A stretch of DNA of 64,000 nt, from assembly GCF_040819555.1 (NCBI RefSeq), contig NZ_CP161920.1, positions 1,239,001 through 1,303,000 on the forward strand, read 5' to 3'. The position numbers and the translations under genes are program-made. The notes under the pieces were generated by a model. It was given only the letters and a program-made list of their open reading frames with translations. It did no database searches and was not told the DNA's origin. This document shows positions 47,485 to 59,027 of this stretch, one piece after another (within the stretch, counting starts at the first letter, position 1; each line of letters opens with the position of its first letter). The DNA comes from Nitratireductor sp. GISD-1A_MAKvit. Lineage in GTDB: Bacteria > Pseudomonadota > Alphaproteobacteria > Rhizobiales > Rhizobiaceae.

Positions 47485-48738
47485 ATGCGCAAATATTCCG
47501 TCTTCGCCATCGCCCGCGAGGCCATGCGTGGCCACAAGGGCTGGCCGGAGCAGTGGTCCTCTCCCGAACCGAAGAAGAATTACGATGTCATCATCGTTGG
47601 TGCCGGCGGTCACGGGCTTGGAACGGCCTATTATCTCGCCCGGGAGCACGGCATCACCAATGTGGCCGTGCTGGAGAAGGGCTGGCTCGGCGGCGGAAAC
47701 ACCGGCCGCAACACCACCATTATCCGTTCGAACTATCTCTATGACGAGAGCGCAGGCATCTACGATCATTCCGTGAAGCTCTGGGACGGGCTTTCTCAGG
47801 ATCTGAACTACAACGTCATGTATTCGCCGCGCGGCGTGATGATGCTGGCGCACAATGTGCACGATGTGCAGGTGTTCAAGCGCCATATCCACGCCAACCG
47901 GCTGAACGGTGTCGACAATGAATGGCTGACGCCCGAAGAGGCGAAGGCCTATTGCCCGCCGCTCAACATTTCGCGCGAGGCGCGCTATCCGGTCATGGGG
48001 GCTGCACTCCAGCGAAGGGGCGGCACGGCCCGCCACGATGCGGTCGCCTGGGGCTATGCGCGGGCGGCGGCCGCGCGCGGTGTCGACATCATCCAGAACT
48101 GCGAGGTCACCGGCATCAATCGCGGGCCGGATGGCTCCGTCACCGGTGTCGAGACCACGCGAGGCACCATCGGCGCGAAGAAGGTCGGTGTGGTGGCTGC
48201 CGGTCATTCCTCGGTGCTGATGCAGATGGCGGGTGTTCAGGTGCCGCTTGAATCCTACCCGCTTCAGGCGCTGGTGTCGGAGCCGGTCAAGCCGGTCTTT
48301 CCCTGCGTGGTCATGTCGAACACGGTCCATGCCTATATTTCCCAGTCCGACAAGGGGGAACTGGTCATCGGGGCGGGCACGGATCAATACACCTCCTATT
48401 CCCAGACCGGCGGGCTGCACATCATCCAGCACACGCTCGACGCCATCTGCGAGATGTTCCCGATCTTCACCCGCATGAAGATGCTGCGGTCATGGGGTGG
48501 CATTGTCGATGTCACGCCCGACCGCTCGCCCATTCTCGCGAAAACGCCGGTCAAGGGGCTTTACGTGAACTGCGGCTGGGGCACGGGGGGCTTCAAGGCG
48601 ACACCGGGCTCGGCGCATGTCTTTGCCCACACCGTCGCGCGCGACGAGCCGCATCCCGTCAACGCACCCTTCACGCTGGAGCGGTTTCGCAACGGCCGGC
48701 TCATAGACGAGGCGGCAGCCGCCGCCGTGGCACACTAA
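47485..48738 (+). CDS. soxB: Sarcosine oxidase subunit beta
   Basis: A 417-residue flavin subunit of heterotetrameric sarcosine oxidase, which oxidatively demethylates N-methylglycine to glycine and 5,10-methylene-tetrahydrofolate. The N-terminal FAD-binding motif is [50 protein letters not shown] and [16 protein letters not shown] follow and are typical of SoxB. ATG 47485 is chosen over the longer frame from 47434. It is the first gene of soxBDAG. Confidence 0.95.
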   Translation: MRKYSVFAIAREAMRGHKGWPEQWSSPEPKKNYDVIIVGAGGHGLGTAYYLAREHGITNVAVLEKGWLGGGNTGRNTTIIRSNYLYDESAGIYDHSVKLWDGLSQDLNYNVMYSPRGVMMLAHNVHDVQVFKRHIHANRLNGVDNEWLTPEEAKAYCPPLNISREARYPVMGAALQRRGGTARHDAVAWGYARAAAARGVDIIQNCEVTGINRGPDGSVTGVETTRGTIGAKKVGVVAAGHSSVLMQMAGVQVPLESYPLQALVSEPVKPVFPCVVMSNTVHAYISQSDKGELVIGAGTDQYTSYSQTGGLHIIQHTLDAICEMFPIFTRMKMLRSWGGIVDVTPDRSPILAKTPVKGLYVNCGWGTGGFKATPGSAHVFAHTVARDEPHPVNAPFTLERFRNGRLIDEAAAAAVAH

Positions 48739-48753
48739 ACGCAAGGGGATCTC

Positions 48754-49047
48754 ATGCTTCTCATTCACTGCCCCTATTGCGAGGAAGACCGGCCGGAACT
48801 CGAATTCCGGCATGCCGGCGAGGCGCATATCGCGCGGCCCGAAAACATGGCTGAACTGTCTGACGAGGAATTCGAGCGCTTCTTCTTCATTCGCTCCAAT
48901 CCCAAGGGAATCGTTTATGAACGCTGGCGGCACATTCATGGCTGCGCCCGCTTCTTCAATGCCGCGCGGGACACGGTGTCGGACAAATTTCTCGTGACCT
49001 ACAGGGCCGGCGAGCCCAAGCCTGATCTCGGCGGGGAGGGCAAGTGA
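48754..49047 (+). CDS. soxD: Sarcosine oxidase subunit delta
   Basis: A 97-residue subunit whose zinc-binding residues are visible: CPYCEEDRPELEFRHAGEAH and WRHIHGCARFFNAARDT. It helps hold the tetramer together. It is 15 bases after soxB, and its TGA overlaps the soxA ATG. Confidence 0.94.
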   Translation: MLLIHCPYCEEDRPELEFRHAGEAHIARPENMAELSDEEFERFFFIRSNPKGIVYERWRHIHGCARFFNAARDTVSDKFLVTYRAGEPKPDLGGEGK

Positions 49048-52031
49048 TGACCCAGCCCTTCCGCATCGCCACCGCTGGCCGGCTTGGCAGGGCCGATCCC
49101 GTTCATTTCACCTTTGACGGCAAGTCCTTCGAGGGGCTGCGCGGCGACACGCTTGCCTCAGCCCTTTTGGCCAATGGTGTTCACCTCGTTGGCCGTTCCT
49201 TCAAATATCACCGCCCGCGCGGCATCGTTTCCGCCGGTGCGGAAGAGCCCAATGCGCTGGTCGGCGTCCACCGGGATACGGCGCGCAGAACGCCCAATGT
49301 TCGAGCCACCGTTCAGGAAATCCATGAGGGGCTCGACGCTGTTTCACAAAACCGCTGGCCCTCGCTCTCCTTCGATGTCGGCGCGCTCAACGATCTGGCC
49401 GCGCCCTTCTTCTCTGCCGGTTTCTACTACAAGACCTTCATGTGGCCGAAGGCCGCCTGGGAGCGGGTCTACGAACCCTTCATCCGGCGTGCTGCCGGTC
49501 TCGGCGAGGCACCTGACCGGCCCGATCCGGACTGTTACGCAAACCGTTTCGCCCATTGCGACGTGCTGGTCATTGGCGGCGGTGCGGCCGGGCTTTCCGT
49601 AGCACTCGCTGCCGCCGATGCAGGCGCACGCGTCATTCTGGCCGACGAACAGGCGGAAACGGGCGGCGCGCTGCGCTATGAAACCGGCGCGACGATTGAC
49701 GGTATGCCCGGCTGGGGCTGGGCGCTGGCCGTGACAGCGGAGCTTGCTGCGCGCAGCAATGTGCGGCTTCTCACCCGCACAACGGGTTTCGGCTATTACG
49801 CGCAGAACATGGTGGGCCTTGTCGAACGATTGACGGATCATCTCGCGAGCCCTGCCCCAGACCAGCCGCGCGAGCGGCTCTGGCAGGTGCGGGCAAGGCG
49901 CGTCGTGCTCGCCACCGGGGCCATCGAGCGGCACATGGTGTTTCCCGAAAACGACCGTCCGGGCATCATGCTTGCGTCCGCCGCCCGCACTTATCTCAAC
50001 CATTATGGGGTATCGGTCGGGCGCAATGTGGCGGTTTACACGGCTGAAGACAGCGCATGGCACGCGGCCATCGATCTGAAACGGGCGGGCGTGGGTATTG
50101 CCACCATCGTCGATTGCCGGCCCGATCCGCAGGGGCCGCATGTGGAGGAGGCGCGCAGGCTTGGCATCGAATGCCTGGCGGGCCACGCCGTGACCGGAAC
50201 GAGCGGGCGGCTTCGCATTTCTTCCATCGCGGTCCGTCCGGTTTCGGGCGGTGCGGAGCGCACGCTGGCCTGCGATGCGCTTCTGACCTCGTCCGGCTGG
50301 ACGCCGGCCGTTCACCTCTTTTCGCAGTCGCGCGGCAAACTTGCCTTCGATGCGGAAACGCAGCGCTTCCTCCCCGGCCAGGCGGTGCAGGAACTGGTTT
50401 CTGTTGGCGCATGTGCGGGCAGCATCGACCTTGGCGAAACCGTCGCCGACGCCCTGAAGGCCGGGCACGAGGCCGCCAATGGTGCTGCCCGCAAGCTGCC
50501 AACGCTTTCTGCCAAAAGCAGCGAGTGCTGGTCCGGCGGCATGCTGGGTGCGGGCGAGGGGGCAGGGGCCGAAAGCACGGCCAAGGCCTTTGTCGATTTC
50601 CAGAACGATGTCACCGCGAAGGACATTCGTCAGGCGGTGCGCGAGGGCATGCGCTCCATCGAGCACGTCAAGCGCTTCACCACCACCGGCATGGCGACCG
50701 ATCAGGGCAAGACGTCCAACATGCATGGTCTCGCCATCGCCGCCGAAATGCTTGGCAAACCCATTCCCGAAGTGGGGCTGACCACCTTCCGCGCGCCCTA
50801 CACGCCCGTCACCTTCGGCGCGCTTGTCGGGCACGGCAGGGGGCGCCTGTTCGAGCCGGTGCGGCGCACGCCCATGCACGACTGGGCTGAAGCCCATGGT
50901 GCCGTGTTCGAGGATGTCGGCCAATGGAAGCGCGCCTGGTATTTTCCCAAAGCCGGCGAGAACATGCACGCCGCCGTCGCTCGCGAGTGCCGTACGGTGC
51001 GCCAGAGTGCCGGCATTTTCGACGCCACCACGCTCGGCAAGATCGAAATCGTCGGGCCGGACGCCGCGCGCTTCATGGAGCTGATGTACACGAACCCGTG
51101 GCAGAAGCTCGGCGTCGGGCGCTGCCGCTATGGTGTCATGCTGCGCGAGGACGGGTTCATCTATGATGACGGCGTGGTGGGGCGGCTTTCCGAAGACCGT
51201 TTCCACGTGACCACAACCACCGGCGGCGCGCCGCGTGTGCTCAATCACATGGAAGACTATCTCCAGACCGAGTTCCCGGATCTGAAGGTCTATCTGACCT
51301 CCACGTCCGAGCAATGGGCGGTCATCGCCGTTCAGGGACCGAAAAGCCGCGAGATCATCGCCCCGCTGGTGGAAGGGATCGACCTCTCAGACGATGCGAT
51401 GCCGCATATGTCGGTGCGCGAGGGGATGATCTGCGGCGTTCCCACCAGGCTGTTCCGCATGTCGTTCACCGGCGAGCGCGGTTTCGAGATCAATGTGCCC
51501 GCCGACTATGGCCGCGCCGTGTGGGAGGCCGTCTGGGCGGAAGGCGAAAAGCATGGGGCCTGCGCCTATGGCACCGAAACCATGCATGTGCTCAGAGCCG
51601 AAAAGGGCTTCATAATTGTCGGGCAGGAGACGGATGGAACCGTCACGCCCCATGATGCGGGGCTTTCATGGGCCATCGGCAGGAAGAAGACGGATTTCGT
51701 CGGCATGCGCGGGCTGATGCGCCCGGATCTAACCGCCCCCGGCCGCAAGCAGCTCGTGGGCCTCAAGACGCGCGATCCGAACACGGTGCTGGAAGAAGGC
51801 GCACAGATCGTTGCCGATCCGGAAGCCCCGGTTCCCGTGCCCATGCTCGGCCATGTTACATCGTCCTACTGGTCGGAGAATTGCGGCCATTCCATCGCCT
51901 TGGCTCTCGTGGCGGGCGGCCATGAGCGCATGGGCGAAACCCTCTATGTGCCCATGCCCGACGGCGTGATCGAAGTGGAAGTCACCTCCACCGTCTTCTT
52001 CGATGAAAAGGGAGAGCGCACCCATGGCTGA
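49047..52031 (+). CDS. soxA: Sarcosine oxidase subunit alpha
   Basis: A subunit of about 994 residues. An N-terminal ferredoxin-like domain has FEGLRGDTLASALLANGVHL and GRSFKYHRPRGIVSAGAEEP. A central NAD-binding region includes CDVLVIGGGAAGLSVALAAA and SVGACAGSIDLGE. A C-terminal folate-binding GcvT-like domain has GIFDATTLGKIEIVGPDAAR and RMSFTGERGFEINVPADYGR. The start overlaps the soxD stop (ATGA), and the stop overlaps the soxG start by 8 bases. No damage is visible. Confidence 0.95.
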   Translation: MTQPFRIATAGRLGRADPVHFTFDGKSFEGLRGDTLASALLANGVHLVGRSFKYHRPRGIVSAGAEEPNALVGVHRDTARRTPNVRATVQEIHEGLDAVSQNRWPSLSFDVGALNDLAAPFFSAGFYYKTFMWPKAAWERVYEPFIRRAAGLGEAPDRPDPDCYANRFAHCDVLVIGGGAAGLSVALAAADAGARVILADEQAETGGALRYETGATIDGMPGWGWALAVTAELAARSNVRLLTRTTGFGYYAQNMVGLVERLTDHLASPAPDQPRERLWQVRARRVVLATGAIERHMVFPENDRPGIMLASAARTYLNHYGVSVGRNVAVYTAEDSAWHAAIDLKRAGVGIATIVDCRPDPQGPHVEEARRLGIECLAGHAVTGTSGRLRISSIAVRPVSGGAERTLACDALLTSSGWTPAVHLFSQSRGKLAFDAETQRFLPGQAVQELVSVGACAGSIDLGETVADALKAGHEAANGAARKLPTLSAKSSECWSGGMLGAGEGAGAESTAKAFVDFQNDVTAKDIRQAVREGMRSIEHVKRFTTTGMATDQGKTSNMHGLAIAAEMLGKPIPEVGLTTFRAPYTPVTFGALVGHGRGRLFEPVRRTPMHDWAEAHGAVFEDVGQWKRAWYFPKAGENMHAAVARECRTVRQSAGIFDATTLGKIEIVGPDAARFMELMYTNPWQKLGVGRCRYGVMLREDGFIYDDGVVGRLSEDRFHVTTTTGGAPRVLNHMEDYLQTEFPDLKVYLTSTSEQWAVIAVQGPKSREIIAPLVEGIDLSDDAMPHMSVREGMICGVPTRLFRMSFTGERGFEINVPADYGRAVWEAVWAEGEKHGACAYGTETMHVLRAEKGFIIVGQETDGTVTPHDAGLSWAIGRKKTDFVGMRGLMRPDLTAPGRKQLVGLKTRDPNTVLEEGAQIVADPEAPVPVPMLGHVTSSYWSENCGHSIALALVAGGHERMGETLYVPMPDGVIEVEVTSTVFFDEKGERTHG

Positions 52032-52566
52032 CCCGATTGCCCGCGCGAATGCGCTCGAAGGCCGCTTTCTCAATGCGGAAGGTCTGACATTGGTCAGGGC
52101 CGAGCCCGCCTCTCGTCTTTCTCTTCGCGCGCCGAATGCCGCGGTAAAACCCCTGTCGAAGGCGCTCGGGCTCGCTTTGCCCGAGCGCTCGAAAACCTCG
52201 ACTTCTCAAGGCGGTCGCGCGGCACTCTGGCTTGGACCGGATGAATGGCTGATCATCGACGAAAACCGGGCGGATCTCGTCGGCATATGCGCTCCGGTCA
52301 CGGCGTTTCATTCGGCCGTGGATGTATCGCATCGCAACACGGCAGTCCTGGTTTCGGGAGCGCGTGTCGAACCGGTCCTCAATGCCGGTTGCCCGCAGAA
52401 CCTTTCTCCGGAAGCCTTTCCCGTCGGTGCCTGCTCGCGCACCGTTTTCGGCAAGGCCGAAATCGTTCTGTGGCGCACAGGCAGCAAGGCTTTCCGGGTG
52501 GAGTGCTGGCGCTCCTTCTCCGATTACGTCTTCATGCTTATGGAACAGGCCGCGCGCGATCGATAA
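52024..52566 (+). CDS. soxG: Sarcosine oxidase subunit gamma
   Basis: A 180-residue subunit resembling a reduced GcvT domain. Blocks are LWLGPDEWLIIDE, FHSAVDVSHRNTAVLVSGAR, LNAGCPQNLSPEAFPVGACS and FRVECWRSFSDYVFMLMEQA. ATG 52024 follows AAAAGGGAGAG and overlaps soxA. It is the last gene of the sarcosine oxidase operon; no strong terminator is seen before the next gene. Confidence 0.93.
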   Translation: MADPIARANALEGRFLNAEGLTLVRAEPASRLSLRAPNAAVKPLSKALGLALPERSKTSTSQGGRAALWLGPDEWLIIDENRADLVGICAPVTAFHSAVDVSHRNTAVLVSGARVEPVLNAGCPQNLSPEAFPVGACSRTVFGKAEIVLWRTGSKAFRVECWRSFSDYVFMLMEQAARDR

Positions 52567-54344
<1,778 letters not shown>

Positions 54345-54365
54345 GATGTCCTCGCCTGTTCAGGG

Positions 54366-55055
54366 TCAGTCGGCTGAGCGTTCTTCGATGCGGTAGGCAC
54401 AGCGTCGGGCGCCGGCAAGGATATGATCCGTACGCTCGACCCGGGTCTGTGGACCCAGCACGGTTTTGAAAACATTCAGTTCGGATCGGCAAAAGCCCTG
54501 GCAGACCGTTGCGGCGGCGCAAATCGGGCAATGGTTCTCGATCAGGAGAAAGGCGCCGTCTTCGAGTGGTTCGACTTCGGCCATATAGCCCTCTCGGGCG
54601 CGGATCCGGGCGAGGGCGACAACGCGCTCTGCAAGATCCGAGTGTTCCCGAACCGCATGTTTGTAGGAGGTCTGCATTGTTTGTTCACGCTCGCCGATCA
54701 GCCTGTCGAGCCCTTCCTCTCCGAACACCCGCCGGATCGAATTGATCAGTTCGAGTGTCAGGTCCGAATGGCTGTCGGGAAAACGGCCATGGCCCTTCGC
54801 GGTCAGACGCCAGACGCGTTCGGGGCGACCGGGCCCACGCACCTCCTCCTGGAACTGCACCAGGTCATGCCCTGCGAGCCGGGAAAGCTGCTTGCGCACC
54901 GCAACAGTCGAGATGTTGAGGCAGTGGGCGAGACGCTGGGCCGTCATCGCTCCTTTGGTTTTGAGCGCAAAGAGAACGCGATCATCCGCCGTTTCCGGCG
55001 TTGCCCTGGATTCAGCGGGTGCAGGCGACTTTGTCATGGGACTCTCCGATTGCAA
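54366..55055 (-). CDS. SufR-like winged-helix regulator with Fe-S-type cysteines
   Basis: A 229-residue regulator. The N-terminal winged helix has LKTKGAMTAQRLAHCLNIST, VAVRKQLSRLAGHDLVQF and the wing EEVRGPGRPERVWRLTAKGH. The C-terminal part carries ENHCPICAAATVCQGFCRSE and, further on, AGARRCAYRI. These cysteines are arranged like the cluster ligands of SufR, the repressor of Fe-S assembly operons. No suf genes are present in the window, so its targets are more likely the MFS gene and the divergent DUF2156 gene. ATG 55055 or 55037 may be the start. Confidence 0.82.
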   Translation of the reverse strand: MQSESPMTKSPAPAESRATPETADDRVLFALKTKGAMTAQRLAHCLNISTVAVRKQLSRLAGHDLVQFQEEVRGPGRPERVWRLTAKGHGRFPDSHSDLTLELINSIRRVFGEEGLDRLIGEREQTMQTSYKHAVREHSDLAERVVALARIRAREGYMAEVEPLEDGAFLLIENHCPICAAATVCQGFCRSELNVFKTVLGPQTRVERTDHILAGARRCAYRIEERSAD

Positions 55056-55062
55056 ATAAAAT

Positions 55063-55074
55063 AACCTTTAGGTT
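55063..55074. promoter_or_regulatory. Candidate operator AACCTTTAGGTT
   Basis: An inverted repeat AACCT-TT-AGGTT lies in the AT-rich start of the 101-base divergent region between the SufR-like gene and the DUF2156 gene. It overlaps the likely promoter of the regulator, as expected for autoregulation. There is no experimental match. Confidence 0.45.
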
Positions 55075-55156
55075 TCTTAAATGTCAATCGTCTTGTCAGC
55101 CCCCTCAATGCATGGCATCCCTCCTGCCGTGGGGGCGCGGAACATGATTCTTCGCC

Positions 55157-56186
55157 GTGAACCAGATAGCTCGCTTGACAAACACCGTTCGCCCGAGCGG
55201 CGACGTTCTTCTTTCCGGCACTCAGCGCCATGCACTGCTGCAGCAGTACGGGACGTTTGCGCTTGCCTATTCGGTCGCGCATCAGCCGGGCCTGCATTAT
55301 TTCGGCAGCGAGCATGGCGTGATTGCATATCGCATGGTGGGGCGCACAGCCTATGCGCTGGCTGATCCACTTGCGCCAAGAGAAGTCTGGCCCGCCATTC
55401 TGGATGCGTTTGTTGCTGAAAAAAAAGACGTGACCTTCTGGCAGGTTTCGAGACCGATGGCGGAGCTTCTTTCGTCGAAAGGGTTCTTCGTCAATGCGCT
55501 GGGCATCGAGAGCCTGATCGATCTCGAAACCTACAGTTTCGCCGGACCTTCCAGACGCAGTTTCCGGACCGCGAAGAACCGTTTTGCCCGCATGGGGTGT
55601 TGTGTTGCCGAAATTCCGGTGGCCTCGCTGCGGCAGGAGCAAGTCGAGGCGATTTCCCTCGGCTGGCGGCGCACCCGCACCACAAAACGCCGCGAACTTT
55701 CCTTTCTTGTGCGGCCCATCCTGTTGCGTGATGAACCCGATGTCCGAAAGTTCTTCATTCTGGATGAGAAAGACCAGCCGCTCGCCTTCGCCTTCTTCGA
55801 TCCGCTTTACGAAGACGGGAAGCTGATCGGATACCTTTCGGCCACGCGCCGCTGGCTGCCCGACACCGATCCGCTGGCGGCTTACTTTCTTGTCCGTCAT
55901 GCGGTGGAAACGTTTCAGGGCCGAAGGGGTGCCGAAGCTCTATCTCGGCCTCATGCCGTTTCACAGGATCGAGGATCAGGAGTTCGAGAAGGACTGGCTG
56001 ACCCGCCGTGCGTTCCGGTTCATCTACACCAACCCCATTGCCCAGAAGCTTGTCTATCCGACGCAATCACTTGCAAGGCACAAGGAGAGCTATGGCGGGG
56101 GAGTGCGTGAGACCTGGTGTGCGATGAACACGAAGCCCTCCCTGCCGCGCCTGTTGAAGCTCGTGCGAGCCTGCGGCGTCGTTTGA
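55157..56186 (+). CDS. DUF2156 / phosphatidylglycerol lysyltransferase-domain protein (single-base frameshift)
   Basis: About 342 residues of the GNAT-like DUF2156 domain, the catalytic domain of MprF-type aminoacyl-phosphatidylglycerol synthases, without the membrane flippase part. Blocks are LHYFGSEHGVIAYRMVGRTA, ALADPLAP, VTFWQVSRPMAELLSSKGFF, GYLSATRRWLPDTD and LYLGLMPFHRIED. The frame breaks at 55918-55920: HAVETF is in one frame and AEGVPKLYLG in the next. Removing one G from CAGGGCCGAAG restores it. GTG 55157 is the start used. It is divergent from the SufR-like regulator. The function is probably amino-acyl transfer to a lipid, but this is not certain. Confidence 0.82.
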
Positions 56187-56363
56187 TGGAGCCGGCTTAT
56201 ACATCATTGACAAAGCCCCTTATGGCCCGCAGAACTTGAGCACCTGCCATCGATGCCATGCGAGTGATGCCTCATCACTCGATGCTTGTCAGCTTTTACC
56301 GTGAGTACCCGTTCCAGGGCATCGTCGCCCACGGCTGGAAACGGGAGTGCAGAGAGATTTTTC

Positions 56364-58370
56364 ATGTTTGGTCGTTTTGTCATCAATCCGCCGGTGTTTT
56401 TTGGCGCAATCATCATCATCGTTCTGTTCCTGATGATCGGAATTGTCTTCCCGGACCGCGCCGGTTCCATGTTCTCTGCCTTGCAGAGCAACATTCTCGC
56501 CATGTTCGGCTGGCTCTACCTTCTCGCCGTCGGCATATTCCTGGCTGCGGTTCTTCTGTTTTCCATCGGTCGGTTTGGCCGGCTGAAACTGGGGCCGGAC
56601 GATTCCGAGCCCGATTTCAAATACCATTCCTGGGTCGCCATGCTCTTTGCTGCCGGCATGGGCATCGGGTTGATGTTTTATGCGGTGGGCGAGCCGATGA
56701 CGCATTTTCTTGCGCCACCGACCGCCGAGCCTGGCAGCATCGCTGCCATGCGCGAGGCCATGTCCGTCACGTTCTTTCACTGGGGCATTCATGCCTGGGC
56801 GATTTATGCGGTCGTCGGCCTGTCGCTTGCCTATTTCGGCTATCGCTACAATCTGCCGCTCACCATCCGGTCCGGTCTCTATCCGCTGTTGAAAGACCGT
56901 ATCAACGGGCCCATCGGTCATGCCGTCGATATTTTCGCCATTGTCGGCACCATGTTCGGCATCGCGACCTCGCTGGGTCTTGGTGTGACCCAGATCAATG
57001 CCGGGCTCAACTACCTGCTGGGCGTGCCGATCGCGCCATGGGTGCAGGTCCCCCTCATTGTCGTCATCACCGCCTTTGCCACCATTTCGGTGGTGACAGG
57101 GCTCGACAAGGGCGTGCGCATCCTCTCCGAAACCAATCTGGTCGTGGCGGTCCTGCTGATGATCTTCGTTCTGATGGTCGGACCCACGGCGACGTTGTTT
57201 CGCGATTTCGTGCAGAATATCGGGCTCTATCTGGATACGATCGTGCTGCGTACGTTCAATATCTATGCCTATGAGCCAACCCCGTGGATCGATGGCTGGA
57301 CGTTGTTCTATTGGGCCTGGTGGATATCGTGGTCGCCTTTTGTCGGCATGTTCATCGCGCGCATTTCGCGCGGTCGAACCGTTCGCGAATTCGTGACGGC
57401 GGTTCTCTTTATTCCGGCAGGATTCACCTTTTTCTGGATGACGGTTTTCGGCAACACGGCCATCTTTGTCGATACCGGCATTGCAGCCGGCGAGCTGGGG
57501 GCGGAAGTGGCGCGGGACGTTTCTGTCGGCCTCTTCCAGTTCTTCACCTATCTTCCCCTGACCGGTCTGACCTCTGCTCTTGCCGTGGCGCTTGTGGCGA
57601 TCTTCTTCGTCACCTCGTCGGATTCGGGTTCGCTGGTCATCGACACGATTGCAGCCGGTGGCGAGACCGAAACCTCGGCGCTTCAGCGTGTTTTCTGGTG
57701 CGCAATGGAAGGGATCGTTGCAGCCGGGCTACTGCTTGCAGGCGGCCTTGGCGCGCTGCAGTCGGCAACCATCGCCAGTGCCTTGCCCTTCACATTCGTC
57801 ATGCTTGCGCTGGTGTGGGCGCTTTATGTCGGCATGCGGGCCGATCTCGCCCAGCGCGAGGCCCATGATGCCGTGCCGCAGGTCGGCCCCGCCTTTCCGG
57901 CCTCGGGGCTTACCTGGCAACGCCGTCTCGCGCTCATGCTGCATGCACCGAGCGAGAAGGAGGTTCTCTCCTTCATTCGAAAGGACGTGAAACCAGCGCT
58001 GGAACAGGTGGCGCAGGAGTTGACGCAGCGGGGCCGCGAAGCATTCGTCGAAGAAGAGGAGACCGGTGCGATTGCGCTGACGTCGCCCGCCGACGACATG
58101 CGCAATTTCGTTTACGGTGTGGTGCCCACCTCGCAGAAACTGCCGGCGTTCTCGGCCTTCGATGCCGCTCGGTCAGGCGTGCGGTACGAGGCCCGCACCC
58201 AGTTTTCCAGCGGCAGCAAGGGATATGACATCATGGGCATGACACGTGACCAGATCATCCATGACGTTCTGATCCAGTATGAACGCTATTTGCTGCTGAT
58301 CCAGTCGACGGCTTCCGAGCTTGTTTCGGCTGCCCCCGAACACGACGTGCAGGTTCAGAAGGAAGAATAG
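56364..58370 (+). CDS. BCCT-family betaine/choline/carnitine transporter (BetT-like)
   Basis: A 668-residue membrane protein with 12 hydrophobic segments. Family blocks are [40 protein letters not shown], the signature [20 protein letters not shown] followed by [12 protein letters not shown], and [18 protein letters not shown] hydrophilic C-terminal part of about 150 residues is present, as in BetT choline transporters with osmosensing tails. ATG 56364 is chosen; the upstream extension to 56286 is not family-like. With soxBDAG nearby, uptake of choline or glycine betaine for stepwise demethylation is likely. Confidence 0.9.
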   Translation: MFGRFVINPPVFFGAIIIIVLFLMIGIVFPDRAGSMFSALQSNILAMFGWLYLLAVGIFLAAVLLFSIGRFGRLKLGPDDSEPDFKYHSWVAMLFAAGMGIGLMFYAVGEPMTHFLAPPTAEPGSIAAMREAMSVTFFHWGIHAWAIYAVVGLSLAYFGYRYNLPLTIRSGLYPLLKDRINGPIGHAVDIFAIVGTMFGIATSLGLGVTQINAGLNYLLGVPIAPWVQVPLIVVITAFATISVVTGLDKGVRILSETNLVVAVLLMIFVLMVGPTATLFRDFVQNIGLYLDTIVLRTFNIYAYEPTPWIDGWTLFYWAWWISWSPFVGMFIARISRGRTVREFVTAVLFIPAGFTFFWMTVFGNTAIFVDTGIAAGELGAEVARDVSVGLFQFFTYLPLTGLTSALAVALVAIFFVTSSDSGSLVIDTIAAGGETETSALQRVFWCAMEGIVAAGLLLAGGLGALQSATIASALPFTFVMLALVWALYVGMRADLAQREAHDAVPQVGPAFPASGLTWQRRLALMLHAPSEKEVLSFIRKDVKPALEQVAQELTQRGREAFVEEEETGAIALTSPADDMRNFVYGVVPTSQKLPAFSAFDAARSGVRYEARTQFSSGSKGYDIMGMTRDQIIHDVLIQYERYLLLIQSTASELVSAAPEHDVQVQKEE

Positions 58371-58423
58371 GCAATGAGCGAGGGCGGGCGAGGTTGGGCG
58401 CGGTGTTGCCGCGCCCGCTTCCT

Positions 58424-58906
58424 TCAGTCTTCGCGGGCGCGATCCGGCATGGCCAGTGTCAGCCAATGTGCGGTCAGGGCCGGCTTGATCGAATTCTCGA
58501 TCTCCACCGTGACGTCGTAATTCACCTCGGCAATGCCCGAGGGGCGCAGCTTGATCGCGGCAAGCACGAAGCGGGCGCGAATGCGTGCGCCGCAGCGTAT
58601 CGGTGCGAGAAAGCGGATCCGTTCAAAGCCGAAATTCACGCCCATCGCAGACCCTTCAAGGCGCGGCACGGCCTCAAACACCATTGTCGAAAGAAGCGAA
58701 AGCGAAAGGAAACCGTGTGCGATGGTGCCGCCATAGGGGGTTTCGCGTGCGGCACGTTCGGGATCTGTGTGAATGAACTGATGATCGTCGGTTGCAGCGG
58801 CAAACTGGTCGATCATTTCCTGCGTGACAACGCGCCAGTTGGACAGGCCAACCTCCTGTCCCACCAGTTTTTCGGCTGCTTCAATGCTGATCGTCCCGGT
58901 CGTCAA
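58424..58906 (-). CDS. MaoC-family (R)-specific enoyl-CoA hydratase-like protein
   Basis: A 160-residue single hot-dog domain. The hydratase motif is VTQEMIDQFAAATDDHQFIH followed by TDPERA and TPYGGTIAHGFLSLSLLSTM, containing the catalytic Asp-His pair. Family roles include hydrating 2-enoyl-CoA in fatty acid or polyhydroxyalkanoate metabolism. TTG 58906, preceded by GGAG, is preferred; the frame runs to 59023. It lies 121 bases downstream of the RND efflux gene on the same strand. Confidence 0.87.
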   Translation of the reverse strand: MTTGTISIEAAEKLVGQEVGLSNWRVVTQEMIDQFAAATDDHQFIHTDPERAARETPYGGTIAHGFLSLSLLSTMVFEAVPRLEGSAMGVNFGFERIRFLAPIRCGARIRARFVLAAIKLRPSGIAEVNYDVTVEIENSIKPALTAHWLTLAMPDRARED

Positions 58907-59027
58907 CGGGGCACTCCGTGGCTGTTGAACTGGCTGCGCCTGGCCGGTTTTCCGCCCGCGCGCCGCGCACAGATACCGTTTTGTCACGCGCTTGTCACCC
59001 GCCTGCAGATGCGCGGTTTGCAAGCTG

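Noticed and set aside
49344..51314. 656-codon minus-strand frame inside soxA
   Set aside because: A shadow of an intact 994-residue sarcosine oxidase subunit; no ribosome-binding site or family signal.
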